Shown: positions 50,632-58,589, numbered from the stretch's first letter. The stretch is 64,000 bases of DNA from an uncultured Duncaniella sp. (GCA_910589485.1 CAJUSW010000002.1:248001-312000); one strand, 5' to 3'. Notes: a model not told the origin generated them from the sequence alone. Translations and numbers: made by a program.

Positions 50632-51204
50632 TTATTCCGGGGTGACGAGGGTGTCGGCCTCGGCCTTTACCTGAGTGTCGATGATGCTCAGAGGGGTGTC
50701 GATGCGGTGGAGGGGGATGGCTTCGGTGAGGCGGTTGAGGAGCATGGAGGTGCGCACAGCCTCCTTGGTGATGTCGGGCACGGGGAGCATGGTGATGATG
50801 TCGAGCACAGGGCCCTCGATCCCGGCTATGGCGGTGGATTCTGAGAAATCGCCGGAAGATGCGGCGGAGTCGGGGGCGATGGCGCTCCAGGTGTCGAGGA
50901 CGGTGGCCACGGAGTCGTCGGGGAGCAGCTCGTCGGGGTCTACTACCATGGTGAGCGGTGCGGTGATGCGGGAGCGGGCGGTGAGATAGCAGGAGAATAG
51001 TCCGCTACGCTCCTTATATATATAGGTAATAGGGATGCGTCCTTCGCTGATGAACGAGTCAACGAGGGGGCGGGTGAAGTCGGTGGATCCGTCGTCGATG
51101 ATTATCCACTGAAAATCGGCCGCAGTCTGGGTCACAAGGCTTTCGTAGAGCTGACGCAGGTTGTGGCCCCGGTTGCGTGAGATGGTGAGTATGGCTAAGG
51201 TCAC
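50632..51204 (-). CDS. Short glycosyltransferase family 2 protein
   Basis: 190 aa, MTLAILTISRNRGHNLRQLY. The GT-A start LAILTISRNRGHNL and IIDDGSTDFTRPLV are clear, and the metal-binding site reads MVVDPDELLP. The rest is short: family members usually run 230-320 aa, so this may be a minimal or C-terminally reduced enzyme. Ends just after a terminator for the SIMPL gene on the opposite strand. Substrate unknown; follows the MetE-like gene by about 100 bp, separated by a terminator. Confidence 0.65.
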   Translation of the reverse strand: MTLAILTISRNRGHNLRQLYESLVTQTAADFQWIIIDDGSTDFTRPLVDSFISEGRIPITYIYKERSGLFSCYLTARSRITAPLTMVVDPDELLPDDSVATVLDTWSAIAPDSAASSGDFSESTAIAGIEGPVLDIITMLPVPDITKEAVRTSMLLNRLTEAIPLHRIDTPLSIIDTQVKAEADTLVTPE

Positions 51205-51221
51205 TTTCCTGTAGAAAAAGG

Positions 51222-51266
51222 CCGGAGTTCCGAGGATGGCATTAGATGTCGTCGGGGGAACTCCGG
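51222..51266 (-). terminator. MetE-like gene terminator
   Basis: CCGGAGTTCC and GGAACTCCGG, perfect 10-bp arms with a 25-base loop; minus strand continues CCTTTTTC. Confidence 0.8.
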
Positions 51267-51306
51267 TTGTATATTATAATAAGGTGTCGTGATTACCGGT
51301 AGGCGT

Positions 51307-52434
51307 TCACACGGTGCCGGCGATGATGGCGGCGGCTTGCTTGAGGAGGTCGATCTTGGTCCACTGGGTCTCGTAGTTGAGACCCTGACGCTCGCGGTCG
51401 CGCACCTTGAATCCGCATGTGGGGCTGATGGAGAGCAGTTCCATGGGCACATAGCGGTGGGCAACGTTGATGGCCTCGACAATATCGGTCACGCTCTCGA
51501 GTCCGGCCATTGAGCCGTCCACGAGGCCGAGGATGGCGCGTTTGCCCTCGGGGAGATTGCTCAGAGCCTCGATGTGTTCGGGCGAGCGCAGATCGAACGG
51601 CAGGAGGAAGGCATCGGCATCGACAGTGCGGAGCATTCTCACCAGATGGCGCATCTCCTTTTCGTCGCCCCAGCGGGGTATGCTGGTCTCGTCGGCCGCG
51701 ATGCTGAGGGTGATCTCAAGATCGGCGGGACGGTCGGCCACCGAGCTGTTGATGAGGTGGATGAGTTTGCCGGTGATCACCTCGGGGTCCATGCCTCCGA
51801 GCAGGAGTGTGCGCTCGAAGTCGGGGTTGCTCAATCGGCCCCACACCGAGCTGTCGAGCTGAATGTGACGGCAACCGATGCGGTAGAGCTCGGCTATGGT
51901 GAGGCGGTAGGCGTCGATGATGTCCTGCTCGAGAGTCTCGGGCGATTCATATATCTTGCCCGGCTCGCTGTTGGTCATGAGCATGATGCGCATGTATAAC
52001 TCGCCCGGCGAGGGGATGGTCTGGCGCACGGCGGCGCGTCCGGCGGCCAGCTCCTGCATGTGGATGTATTTTTCGAAGAATGGGTGTTCGGGGTTGAAGG
52101 CTATGCGTCCGGTGAAGCGGAGCAGGTCCTTGCGCACGGGATCGTCCTGATAGATGTGTCCGGTGTCGATGCGCTCGCGGTTCATACCGTCAAGCCCTTC
52201 CCAGAAGTCGCGGTCCCATGACTTGCGGCGCATCTCGCCGTCGGTCACGATGCGGAGTCCGGCCTCTATCTCGCGGTCGATCAGGCGATCGATCACGCGA
52301 TCCTCGACGGCATGGAGCTCGTCAATCGAAATATTTCCCTGGCATTTCTGCTCGATGGCTTGCTCGAGCACTTCGGGGGGGAGAAAGCTTCCCACGATCT
52401 CAACCCTGGGAGAAAGATTGCTTGTCAAAGTCAT
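51307..52434 (-). CDS. MetE-like cobalamin-independent methyltransferase
   Basis: 375 aa, MTLTSNLSPRVEIVGSFLPP. The C-terminal half of MetE is recognisable: VEIVGSFLPPE near the start, LRIVTDGEMRRKSWDRDFWE (substrate region), HIQLDSSVWG and the zinc Cys in LLSISPTCGFK. Full-length MetE is about 750 aa; this matches the short stand-alone type (YxjG/YxjH, core MetE), which transfers methyl groups to homocysteine from varied donors. Promoter TACCTTTG at 52490-52497 (minus). No methionine riboswitch or SAM box is visible. Confidence 0.82.
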   Translation of the reverse strand: MTLTSNLSPRVEIVGSFLPPEVLEQAIEQKCQGNISIDELHAVEDRVIDRLIDREIEAGLRIVTDGEMRRKSWDRDFWEGLDGMNRERIDTGHIYQDDPVRKDLLRFTGRIAFNPEHPFFEKYIHMQELAAGRAAVRQTIPSPGELYMRIMLMTNSEPGKIYESPETLEQDIIDAYRLTIAELYRIGCRHIQLDSSVWGRLSNPDFERTLLLGGMDPEVITGKLIHLINSSVADRPADLEITLSIAADETSIPRWGDEKEMRHLVRMLRTVDADAFLLPFDLRSPEHIEALSNLPEGKRAILGLVDGSMAGLESVTDIVEAINVAHRYVPMELLSISPTCGFKVRDRERQGLNYETQWTKIDLLKQAAAIIAGTV

Positions 52435-52489
52435 AATAAAATAAGAGTTTAGATGGTGTTTCGTCAGACTCTTCTTTTTTTCTGCGGTG

Positions 52490-52497
52490 CAAAGGTA
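52490..52497 (-). promoter_or_regulatory. MetE-like gene promoter -7 box
   Basis: Minus strand TACCTTTG; leader about 50 nt. Confidence 0.5.
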
Positions 52498-52505
52498 CGT
52501 AAAAA

Positions 52506-52529
52506 GCCCGTGGGCCGGGGCCTACGGGC
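52506..52529 (-). terminator. bioB/ThiF-like operon terminator
   Basis: GCCCGTGGGCC and GGCCTACGGGC form a 24-base hairpin; the minus strand continues TTTTTACG. Confidence 0.75.
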
Positions 52530-52564
52530 GTTAAAATTCTTTAACAGAGCGGTCAGGCGGTCTC

Positions 52565-53275
52565 TTAACCGATACGGAAGGTGTTGAAAGTCATTGTGAT
52601 GGCATCGAAGGTGAGTATGCGGTCGGTGAGCAGGTCGCCGGTGCCGGCCAGATACTTGATGGCCTCGGTGGCCTGGAGGCATCCCACCACGCCCACCACA
52701 GTGTTGAGCACGCCGTCGACGGCACAGGGGATGTCGCCCCCCTCGGCGGGCGAGGAGCCGAAGATGTCGCGGTAGGTGGCGGTGCCGGGCAGATGGGTGA
52801 ACACCTGTCCCCCGAAACGGCGCACCGCACCGAACACGTAGGGCTTCCCGAGGCTCACGCATGTGTCGTTGACGAGCAGGCGCGACTCGAGGCTGTCGGT
52901 ACAGTCGATCACCAGGTCGCACGGCCCCGCGAGAGCGGTGGCATTGGAGGGGGTGAGGCGGTCCACCACAGGCTCAACGGTCACGAGCGGATTTATGGCG
53001 GTCATGGTGTCGCGGGCCGAGATGGCTTTGGGTCGGTCGATGTCGGAGGTGGAGTGTATCACCTGGCGCTGTAGGTTGCTGAGGCTCACGGTGTCGGGGT
53101 CGAGCACGGTGATATGGCCCACTCCGGCGGCTGCCAGATAGAGGCACACGGGCGATCCGAGCCCTCCGGCTCCCACCACGAGCACCCGGGCCGAGCTGAT
53201 GCGCTGTTGGCCGGGCCGGTCGATCTCGCATAGCGACAGATGGCCCCGGTAGCGGGTGTCGCGAGGGTCGCTCAT
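52565..53275 (-). CDS. ThiF/MoeB-like adenylyltransferase
   Basis: 236 aa, MSDPRDTRYRGHLSLCEIDR. E1-like enzymes adenylate the C-terminus of sulfur-carrier proteins. The nucleotide fold shows VLVVGAGGLGSPVCLYL, VTVLDPDTVSLSNLQRQVIH and DCTDSLESRLLVNDTCV. The usual first CxxC of the zinc site (as in PCYRCLF) reads ATYRDIFG, and only one Cys remains in DIPCAVDGVL, so zinc is probably not bound. It overlaps bioB by 4 bp (ATGA), indicating translational coupling, an unusual partnership that could reflect sulfur supply for BioB. Confidence 0.85.
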   Translation of the reverse strand: MSDPRDTRYRGHLSLCEIDRPGQQRISSARVLVVGAGGLGSPVCLYLAAAGVGHITVLDPDTVSLSNLQRQVIHSTSDIDRPKAISARDTMTAINPLVTVEPVVDRLTPSNATALAGPCDLVIDCTDSLESRLLVNDTCVSLGKPYVFGAVRRFGGQVFTHLPGTATYRDIFGSSPAEGGDIPCAVDGVLNTVVGVVGCLQATEAIKYLAGTGDLLTDRILTFDAITMTFNTFRIG

Positions 53276-54240
53276 AGGGTGTAGCCGGCCTCCTTCACCA
53301 TCTCGAGATCCTGGGCTATCTGCGAGCCCACGGTGGTGAGCATGTCACCCATTATGGCTCCGTTGATGCCTATGGCGAGTGCCCGGCGCTGTATGGCGGC
53401 ATCGAGCGAGGCGCGCCCTCCGGCAAAGCGCAACACGGCGTGGGGATGCACGAGGCGGAATATTGCCACCGTGTCGAGATACTCCTCGGGATCGAGCGGA
53501 GCGGCCCCCTCGAGCGGGGTGCCGGGGATGGGCTGGAGTATATTGATGGGGATGCTCACGGGGGAGATCTCGCGCAGTTCGAGGGCAAATTCCACGCGCT
53601 GACGCATGCTTTCGCCCATGCCTATTATACCGCCAGAGCATATCTCCATGCCGGCCTCGCGGGCACGGGCTATGGCTTCGAGTTTATCCTCCTGGGTGTG
53701 GGTGGAGCATAGGGTGGGGAAGAATGAGCGGCAGCTCTCCATATTGCAGTGGTAGCGGTGTACGCCCGCCTCGCGCAACCTCACCATGGCCTCGCGGTCG
53801 AGCAGGCCCATCGAGGCACACAGCCCCATGCCCGGCTCGCGCTCGCGCAGTTCGGAGTAGTAGGAGCATATGGCGTCGAGGTCGCGCCCCTTGACGGCAC
53901 GTCCGCTGGTCACGAGCGAGAAGCGCCCTATGCCGGCACGGCGGTTATAGTCGGCCATCTCCATGCATGTGTCGCGGTCAACCAAGGGATAGGAGTGTAT
54001 GGTGGTGGAGTAGTGGGCCGACTGGGCACACCATTTGCAATCCTCGGGACATCGGCCCGAGCGGGCGTTGATGATGGAACAGGAGTCGAATTTCCTCGGG
54101 CCCATCGCGGCGGTGATTTCAGCGGCGACCTCGCGCATGGCCTTGCGCACCTCGGGGGTGGGATCGGCCAGGGCGAGAGCCTCGTCGGCGGTGATCTCTC
54201 CGCCGGCAAGTATGCGGTGTTTTATAGCGGAAATATCCAT
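53272..54240 (-). CDS. bioB: Biotin synthase
   Basis: 322 aa from ATG 54240 (MDISAIKHRILAGGEITADE). Radical-SAM enzyme that inserts sulfur into dethiobiotin. The SAM cluster is RCPEDCKWCAQSAHY (CxxxCxxC), and the segment HCNMESCRSFF with EICSGGIIGMGE matches BioB; the site of the auxiliary [2Fe-2S] Arg is in RFAGGRASL. The dethiobiotin pocket YNHNLD reads YHCNME, close to the YHCNLET form of many Bacteroidota. It leads the operon bioB-ThiF-like. Promoter TACCTTTG at 54268-54275 (minus) is divergent from the portal operon. Confidence 0.93.
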   Translation of the reverse strand: MDISAIKHRILAGGEITADEALALADPTPEVRKAMREVAAEITAAMGPRKFDSCSIINARSGRCPEDCKWCAQSAHYSTTIHSYPLVDRDTCMEMADYNRRAGIGRFSLVTSGRAVKGRDLDAICSYYSELREREPGMGLCASMGLLDREAMVRLREAGVHRYHCNMESCRSFFPTLCSTHTQEDKLEAIARAREAGMEICSGGIIGMGESMRQRVEFALELREISPVSIPINILQPIPGTPLEGAAPLDPEEYLDTVAIFRLVHPHAVLRFAGGRASLDAAIQRRALAIGINGAIMGDMLTTVGSQIAQDLEMVKEAGYTL

Positions 54241-54267
54241 GTGTGCGGATCTTGAAAAATGTGGAGG

Positions 54268-54275
54268 CAAAGGTA
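54268..54275 (-). promoter_or_regulatory. bioB promoter -7 box
   Basis: Minus strand TACCTTTG followed by CC, about 28 bp before the ATG, back to back with the portal operon promoter. Confidence 0.6.
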
Positions 54276-54308
54276 GCTTTTTTATTTGTAAAAATTGATG
54301 GCGCTACA

Positions 54309-54352
54309 CGACATTATCGCACCATTTCGCATGTCCGCACCCATTACCTTTG
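54309..54352 (+). promoter_or_regulatory. Composite promoter of the portal operon
   Basis: CGACATTATCGCACC at 54309-54323, 21 bp, TACCTTTG at 54345-54352. The first start codon is at 54384, giving a leader of about 25 nt. It matches the sites at 11640-11597 (minus) and 13274-13317. Confidence 0.85.
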
Positions 54353-54383
54353 CGGTGACATGAGGCTATAATAAGTACAATAT

Positions 54384-54908
54384 ATGAAACTGCATTTCAC
54401 GAAGACTGAATTTTTGGATGTGTGGCGCGAGCTGAAGGGCTATGCCCCCTTGCGCAACGATGCCACTGTGGTAGTGAGCCACGACGGCCTGGATCTCGAC
54501 ATGGCCCTGACGGCCGAGATGGACGACTGGTATGCCCGCTTGCTCCGCGAGGGTGAGGAACGTTATCTTGCCCCCGAGGATCTGTCGGCCGAAACAGCCG
54601 TCCCGCCTCCGGTAGATGGTGGAGTCACATTGCAGTTGCCCGAGGGAACGGTGAGAGTGTTGCATGTGAAGCTCTCGGGGTGGCTCGCCGAGGCGCGGGT
54701 GGTCACCGATCCCCGCTGTGCGCTGGCCATGCGTCAGCTTCATCCCTTCACGCGGGCCACTCCCCGATTGCCGGTGGCCGTTGTGCATCCGGGCGGAGAG
54801 CTCGCCTTATATCCTGCCGGGCCACTCGATGCGGTGGAACGGTTGGTGTGCGTGGTGGAGCGCGATGGTGTATATGCCATGGACCGATCGGCATTGAATC
54901 TGATCTGA
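54384..54908 (+). CDS. Unknown protein, first gene of the portal operon
   Basis: 174 aa, MKLHFTKTEFLDVWRELKGY. No signal or membrane segment; acidic N-terminal half with DDWYARLLREGEERYL and a compact beta-like C-terminal half, LYPAGPLDAVERLVCVVERD. I recognise no family. Its place directly ahead of a portal gene (19-bp gap), behind a promoter shared with the terminase operon, suggests a phage neck or head-completion protein, which remains a guess. Confidence 0.6.
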   Translation: MKLHFTKTEFLDVWRELKGYAPLRNDATVVVSHDGLDLDMALTAEMDDWYARLLREGEERYLAPEDLSAETAVPPPVDGGVTLQLPEGTVRVLHVKLSGWLAEARVVTDPRCALAMRQLHPFTRATPRLPVAVVHPGGELALYPAGPLDAVERLVCVVERDGVYAMDRSALNLI

Positions 54909-54927
54909 AACTAACAATATATATATA

Positions 54928-56244
54928 ATGACAGTGTTTGAATCGGCCCGCGGAGCCTGGGAGGCTTGCGCGGGGATGAGGGCCACACGTGCCCGACTCA
55001 AGAATTTCACCTATGGCCGTCAGTGGGACGATGTGGTGATCGATCACAAGGGGCAGAAGGTGTCGGAATATGAATATGCCAGCCGTGGAGGCCGTCGCCC
55101 GGTGACCAACAATCTGCTCCGCTCGCTGGTGAAGAGTGTGGTGGGGCGCTTCCGCCAGAATCTTCTCGCGTCGCGGGCTGCTGGCGCCGAGGCAGGTGTG
55201 GCCGACGATGCCGGGCTCGAGCATGTGAGGAGGGTGAATATGCTCGACGAGCTCGATGCCCGTGCGCTCGAGGAATTTCTCATCTCGGGATGTGCCGTGC
55301 AGAAGGTGTGTTACGAGAGGCGGTTTGAGGGTGCCGGAGTGTGGGTGGACAATGTGAACCCCGACCGTTTCTTCTGCAACCGCTATCTGGATCCGCGCGG
55401 AAGCGACATAAGGCTCATAGGCATGCTCCACGAGATGTCACTCCCCGAGATGAAGATGCGTTTCGGCCATAACAACCGTCGCCGTCAGCGCGATCTGGCC
55501 CAGGTGTACAGCCGTGGAGTAGGGGTGCGCGACGGGCTGGGGCTACTCTCCTCAGCCTCGACGCTGATAGGGCAGAGCGACGGCGGGGTGTCGTGGGCCT
55601 CGGCGGGCGATCCGTCGCTGTGCAGGGTGATAGAGGTGTGGACATTCGAGGGGGAGAGCCGTGCGGGCGGTGCGTGGCATTGCCGGTACTTCGCGCCCGA
55701 CGGCTCGCTGATCGACGAGACGGTCTCCCCCTTCAAGCACGGCAGTCACCCGTTTGCCGTCAACATGTATCCGCTCACCGATGGCGAGGTGCATCCTTTT
55801 ATCGAGGATGTGATAGACCAGCAGAGGCATATCAACCATCTCATCACCACTATCGACCATATCCTGGCCCATAGCGCCAAGGGCGCGTTGCTCTATCCGC
55901 AGGATGCCCTGCCACCGGGCTATTCCTATCAGGAGATCATCGACATGTGGGCCAGGCCGGGAGCAGTGGTGCCGGTGGCGGCGAGGGCCACGAGGATGCC
56001 GGCCGAGGTGATGTCGCAGGGACGGTGTGAGGGCGCGTCCCAGTTGCTGGATCTGGAGATGAGGATGATGCAGCAGATCTCGGGGGTGTCGTCGGCTCTG
56101 CAGGGGCAGTCTATCGGGGGCAACATGTCGGCTTCGCTCTACGAGACCCAGGTGCAGAACTCCACCATAGCCCTGCTCGATGTGTTCGAGACGTTCAACT
56201 CGTTCCGCTCCGTGAGAGACCGTAAAGCCATCACTACGGTATGA
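54928..56244 (+). CDS. Phage portal protein
   Basis: 438 aa, MTVFESARGAWEACAGMRAT. The portal is the dodecameric ring through which phage DNA enters the head. It shows a P22-like layout: N-terminal NFTYGRQWDDVVIDHKGQK (the ... YGrQW element), NNLLRSLVKSVVGRF, VWVDNVNPDRFFCNRYLDP, VIDQQRHINHLITTIDHILA and a helix-rich crown with QISGVSSALQGQSIGGNMSA. It ends abruptly in FETFNSFRSVRDRKAITTV where related portals commonly continue, so the C-terminal part may be missing. Shares the composite promoter with the 174-aa gene. Confidence 0.85.
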   Translation: MTVFESARGAWEACAGMRATRARLKNFTYGRQWDDVVIDHKGQKVSEYEYASRGGRRPVTNNLLRSLVKSVVGRFRQNLLASRAAGAEAGVADDAGLEHVRRVNMLDELDARALEEFLISGCAVQKVCYERRFEGAGVWVDNVNPDRFFCNRYLDPRGSDIRLIGMLHEMSLPEMKMRFGHNNRRRQRDLAQVYSRGVGVRDGLGLLSSASTLIGQSDGGVSWASAGDPSLCRVIEVWTFEGESRAGGAWHCRYFAPDGSLIDETVSPFKHGSHPFAVNMYPLTDGEVHPFIEDVIDQQRHINHLITTIDHILAHSAKGALLYPQDALPPGYSYQEIIDMWARPGAVVPVAARATRMPAEVMSQGRCEGASQLLDLEMRMMQQISGVSSALQGQSIGGNMSASLYETQVQNSTIALLDVFETFNSFRSVRDRKAITTV

Positions 56245-56297
56245 TCTCTGATTTAATCTATTTTTAGATTGATGGGCATTGCCACGGCTCATGCTTT

Positions 56298-56305
56298 ATG
56301 GTAAT
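56298..56305 (+). promoter_or_regulatory. Promoter of the 127-aa gene
   Basis: TAATTTTG, about 100 bp before the ATG. The 15-mer of the composite promoter is not present here. Confidence 0.4.
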
Positions 56306-56401
56306 TTTGCCAATGTAATAATAGTAGTAATACCACCCGCTACTACAAACCTGACATCATTATTATTCTCAACGTTCAACCAAATCAAAAATCCAGCAAC
56401 C

Positions 56402-56785
56402 ATGTTATCATTAATCGAGACTCGCAACCGCCACTTCATCGAGGCATGCCGCCGGGAGATAAGCAACCTGCCCGCCGGCCGAGAGATCAACATCACCCAG
56501 GTGGCCATGAAAGCGGCCATGTCGCCCGCGCCTCACTATTATTGCACATACATCTACGCGCTGAGGATGCTCAGAGTGTTGCGCCACGGGCGCATGGGGC
56601 TGAGGCGCGACCGCCGTTACGCGATGTGGTCGGAGCTCAACGGGAAATGCTCGCGCTATATGGAGCGCACCGGATGCCGGTTGCCCGAGGCCTTGGGCTA
56701 CGTGTTGGCGGGCGAGACGGCCTCACAGTTTTTCATCGCCCCGAGCACGGCCCTGCGCCTGGCCCAGAAACTTAGAGGGCGATAG
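56402..56785 (+). CDS. Small basic protein, possible phage-derived
   Basis: 127 aa, MLSLIETRNRHFIEACRREI. It is basic, with a possible helix-turn-helix pair at both ends (REINITQVAMKAAMSPAPHY and TASQFFIAPSTALRLAQKL). The C-terminal FFIAPSTALRLAQ resembles a motif I associate with small DNA-binding proteins next to terminases in Bacteroidales phages, so a small terminase is a candidate. It has its own promoter. Function uncertain. Confidence 0.55.
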   Translation: MLSLIETRNRHFIEACRREISNLPAGREINITQVAMKAAMSPAPHYYCTYIYALRMLRVLRHGRMGLRRDRRYAMWSELNGKCSRYMERTGCRLPEALGYVLAGETASQFFIAPSTALRLAQKLRGR

Positions 56786-56820
56786 TCGCATATTTCTTTC
56801 ACTTCTTACCATTCCACACC

Positions 56821-57339
56821 ATGAATTACCATCTTTCCACCAATTCGATTCTTACCACTATCCATGCCATGGCTGCGTTGCAGGCCATAGCCGCCGACGA
56901 TGACGGGCGCGCTGTGCTCGCTCCCGTGCTCAACCGCTCCTGCCCCGATATGCTCGCGGTGATGATCAGAAATGCGTTTGCCGATATCGCCATGGGGCTC
57001 GGCCCGCTGGTGCTCGACATTCAGCTCGACGATGAGACCGCCTCGGGGCCGGGGGCCGAGGGGGAGGATACGGGCACCGCGACGGCCGACATGATGCTCT
57101 CGGTGGAACTGCTCACCCCGCGCACATTCACCACTTCGCGCCACGGCATAGTGCGCCGTGCGCTCGAACAGGCTGTCGCACTTACAGCCCTGCAGATGTG
57201 GTGCATGGCCTCGGAGCACGGCGAGGGTAGCTCGGCCGAGATGGCCGGGCGCTTTGGCTCGGTGGCCGATGAGTGGCTCGCCACGCTCCGCTCGGCTCTC
57301 GAACCTACAATTTATCCCACCGTGAGGGCCGGATGGTGA
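56821..57339 (+). CDS. Unknown protein after the portal cluster
   Basis: 172 aa, MNYHLSTNSILTTIHAMAAL. It follows the 127-aa gene by 35 bp. Helical N-terminal half, acidic central loop DDETASGPGAEGEDTGTA, helical C-terminal half ending YPTVRAGW. No signal or membrane segment. I recognise no family. It may be part of the phage-like cluster. Confidence 0.55.
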   Translation: MNYHLSTNSILTTIHAMAALQAIAADDDGRAVLAPVLNRSCPDMLAVMIRNAFADIAMGLGPLVLDIQLDDETASGPGAEGEDTGTATADMMLSVELLTPRTFTTSRHGIVRRALEQAVALTALQMWCMASEHGEGSSAEMAGRFGSVADEWLATLRSALEPTIYPTVRAGW

Positions 57340-57361
57340 CGGGGAATCCGGAAAAATTTTG

Positions 57362-57369
57362 TACCTTTG
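57362..57369 (+). promoter_or_regulatory. fRMsr-LOG gene promoter -7 box
   Basis: TACCTTTG followed by CAC; ATG at 57425. Confidence 0.6.
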
Positions 57370-57424
57370 CACTCTGATTTTGCCCGCGTGTGGCACAACA
57401 CATAACCCCTATAAGTTAGACATT

Positions 57425-58477
57425 ATGTCCGAGGAATTGATAATATCAGGTGAGACCAAGGAGGAGAAATATGCCTCCCTGTTGCCTCAGATCGAGTCGC
57501 TCATATCTCATGAGGATGATCCGGTGGCCGTGATGGCCAATGTGTCGGCCGCCATCAGCGACACATTCGGATTCCTGTGGACAGGATTCTACCGTGTCGA
57601 GGGCAATCAGCTCGTGTTAGGGCCGTTTCAGGGTCCGCTGGCATGCACCCGCATCCCTTGTGGACGCGGAGTGTGTGGCACGGCCTGGGCCGAGGCCCGC
57701 ACTCTGGTGGTGCCCGATGTCGATGCCTTCCCCGGGCATATAGCCTGCAGTTCGGTCTCGCGGTCGGAGATTGTGGTGCCGTTTTTCAAGGACGGAAAGG
57801 TGGCCGGAGTGCTCGACATCGACAGTGACCGCACCGGCACATTCGACTCCACCGATGCCCGCTGGCTCGAACAGGCCATGGTAGCTCTCAGTCGCAAGCT
57901 CGACAGCGCTTCCGCTCCTGAAGGGGAGGCCGTGCGCGATGGAGTGGTGGTGTACTGCGCCTCATCGTCGCAAGTGCCGGCCGAGTGTCTTGACGCCGCC
58001 CTCGAGATGGGCCGCCTCATAGCCCGTGCGGGCCTCACGCTTGTGACCGGAGGCGGTTATCGCGGACTCATGGCCCGCACCATCGACGGCGCACTCGAGG
58101 AGGGGGGACGCGTGACGGGCGTGTTGCCCCACTTCATGCTTGAGCGCGGATGGGCCCACGAAGGGCTGACCCGTTGCATCGACACACCCTCGATGCATGT
58201 GCGCAAGGACACCATGGCATCGCTCTCGATGGCGGCCGTGGCGCTCCCCGGAGGCATAGGCACACTTGATGAACTGTGCGAGATCATGACCTGGCATCAG
58301 TTGGGTATATTCACCGGCCCCGTGGTGATAGTCAATACCGGAGGATTCTTTGATCCGCTCATAGCGATGTTTGACCGCATGCGCGAACTCGGATTCATGC
58401 GTGGCGGTATCATCCCCGCCCACGTGGTCGCCACCCCCGCCGAAGCCATCGACTACATCATCGCCTCCCGCCGTTAG
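57425..58477 (+). CDS. Free methionine-(R)-sulfoxide reductase fused to LOG-type phosphoribohydrolase
   Basis: 350 aa from ATG 57425 (MSEELIISGETKEEKYASLL). Residues 1-155 are a GAF-type fRMsr: FGFLWTGFYRV, GPLACTRIPCGRGVCGTAWA and FPGHIACSSVSRSEIVVP give the catalytic cysteine set. Residues 175-350 are a LOG/TIGR00730 domain with VTGGGYRGLMARTID and the signature LPGGIGTLDELCEIMTWHQL, which cleaves nucleoside monophosphates (or related) to ribose 5-phosphate and base. Each is normally a separate protein of about 160-190 aa. The junction is short and in frame, with no sign of sequence error. Confidence 0.88.
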   Translation: MSEELIISGETKEEKYASLLPQIESLISHEDDPVAVMANVSAAISDTFGFLWTGFYRVEGNQLVLGPFQGPLACTRIPCGRGVCGTAWAEARTLVVPDVDAFPGHIACSSVSRSEIVVPFFKDGKVAGVLDIDSDRTGTFDSTDARWLEQAMVALSRKLDSASAPEGEAVRDGVVVYCASSSQVPAECLDAALEMGRLIARAGLTLVTGGGYRGLMARTIDGALEEGGRVTGVLPHFMLERGWAHEGLTRCIDTPSMHVRKDTMASLSMAAVALPGGIGTLDELCEIMTWHQLGIFTGPVVIVNTGGFFDPLIAMFDRMRELGFMRGGIIPAHVVATPAEAIDYIIASRR

Positions 58478-58506
58478 TTATAATAAAAAACTCCTCTAAA
58501 ATAACC

Positions 58507-58580
58507 CCTCCTCTATACTCTATACTCCCCCCTCTATACTAAACTCCCCTCTATACTCTATACTTTCCTCTCTATACTTA
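58507..58580 (+). repeat. CTATACT word island 4
   Basis: Nine or so CTATACT units separated by CCCC or AAACTCC in the spacer before the DUF4271 gene. Confidence 0.7.
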
Positions 58581-58589
58581 AAGAAACCC

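Noticed and set aside
54384..57339. Complete prophage
   Set aside because: No integrase, attachment repeats, capsid, tail or lysis genes are seen around the portal, and composition equals the host.
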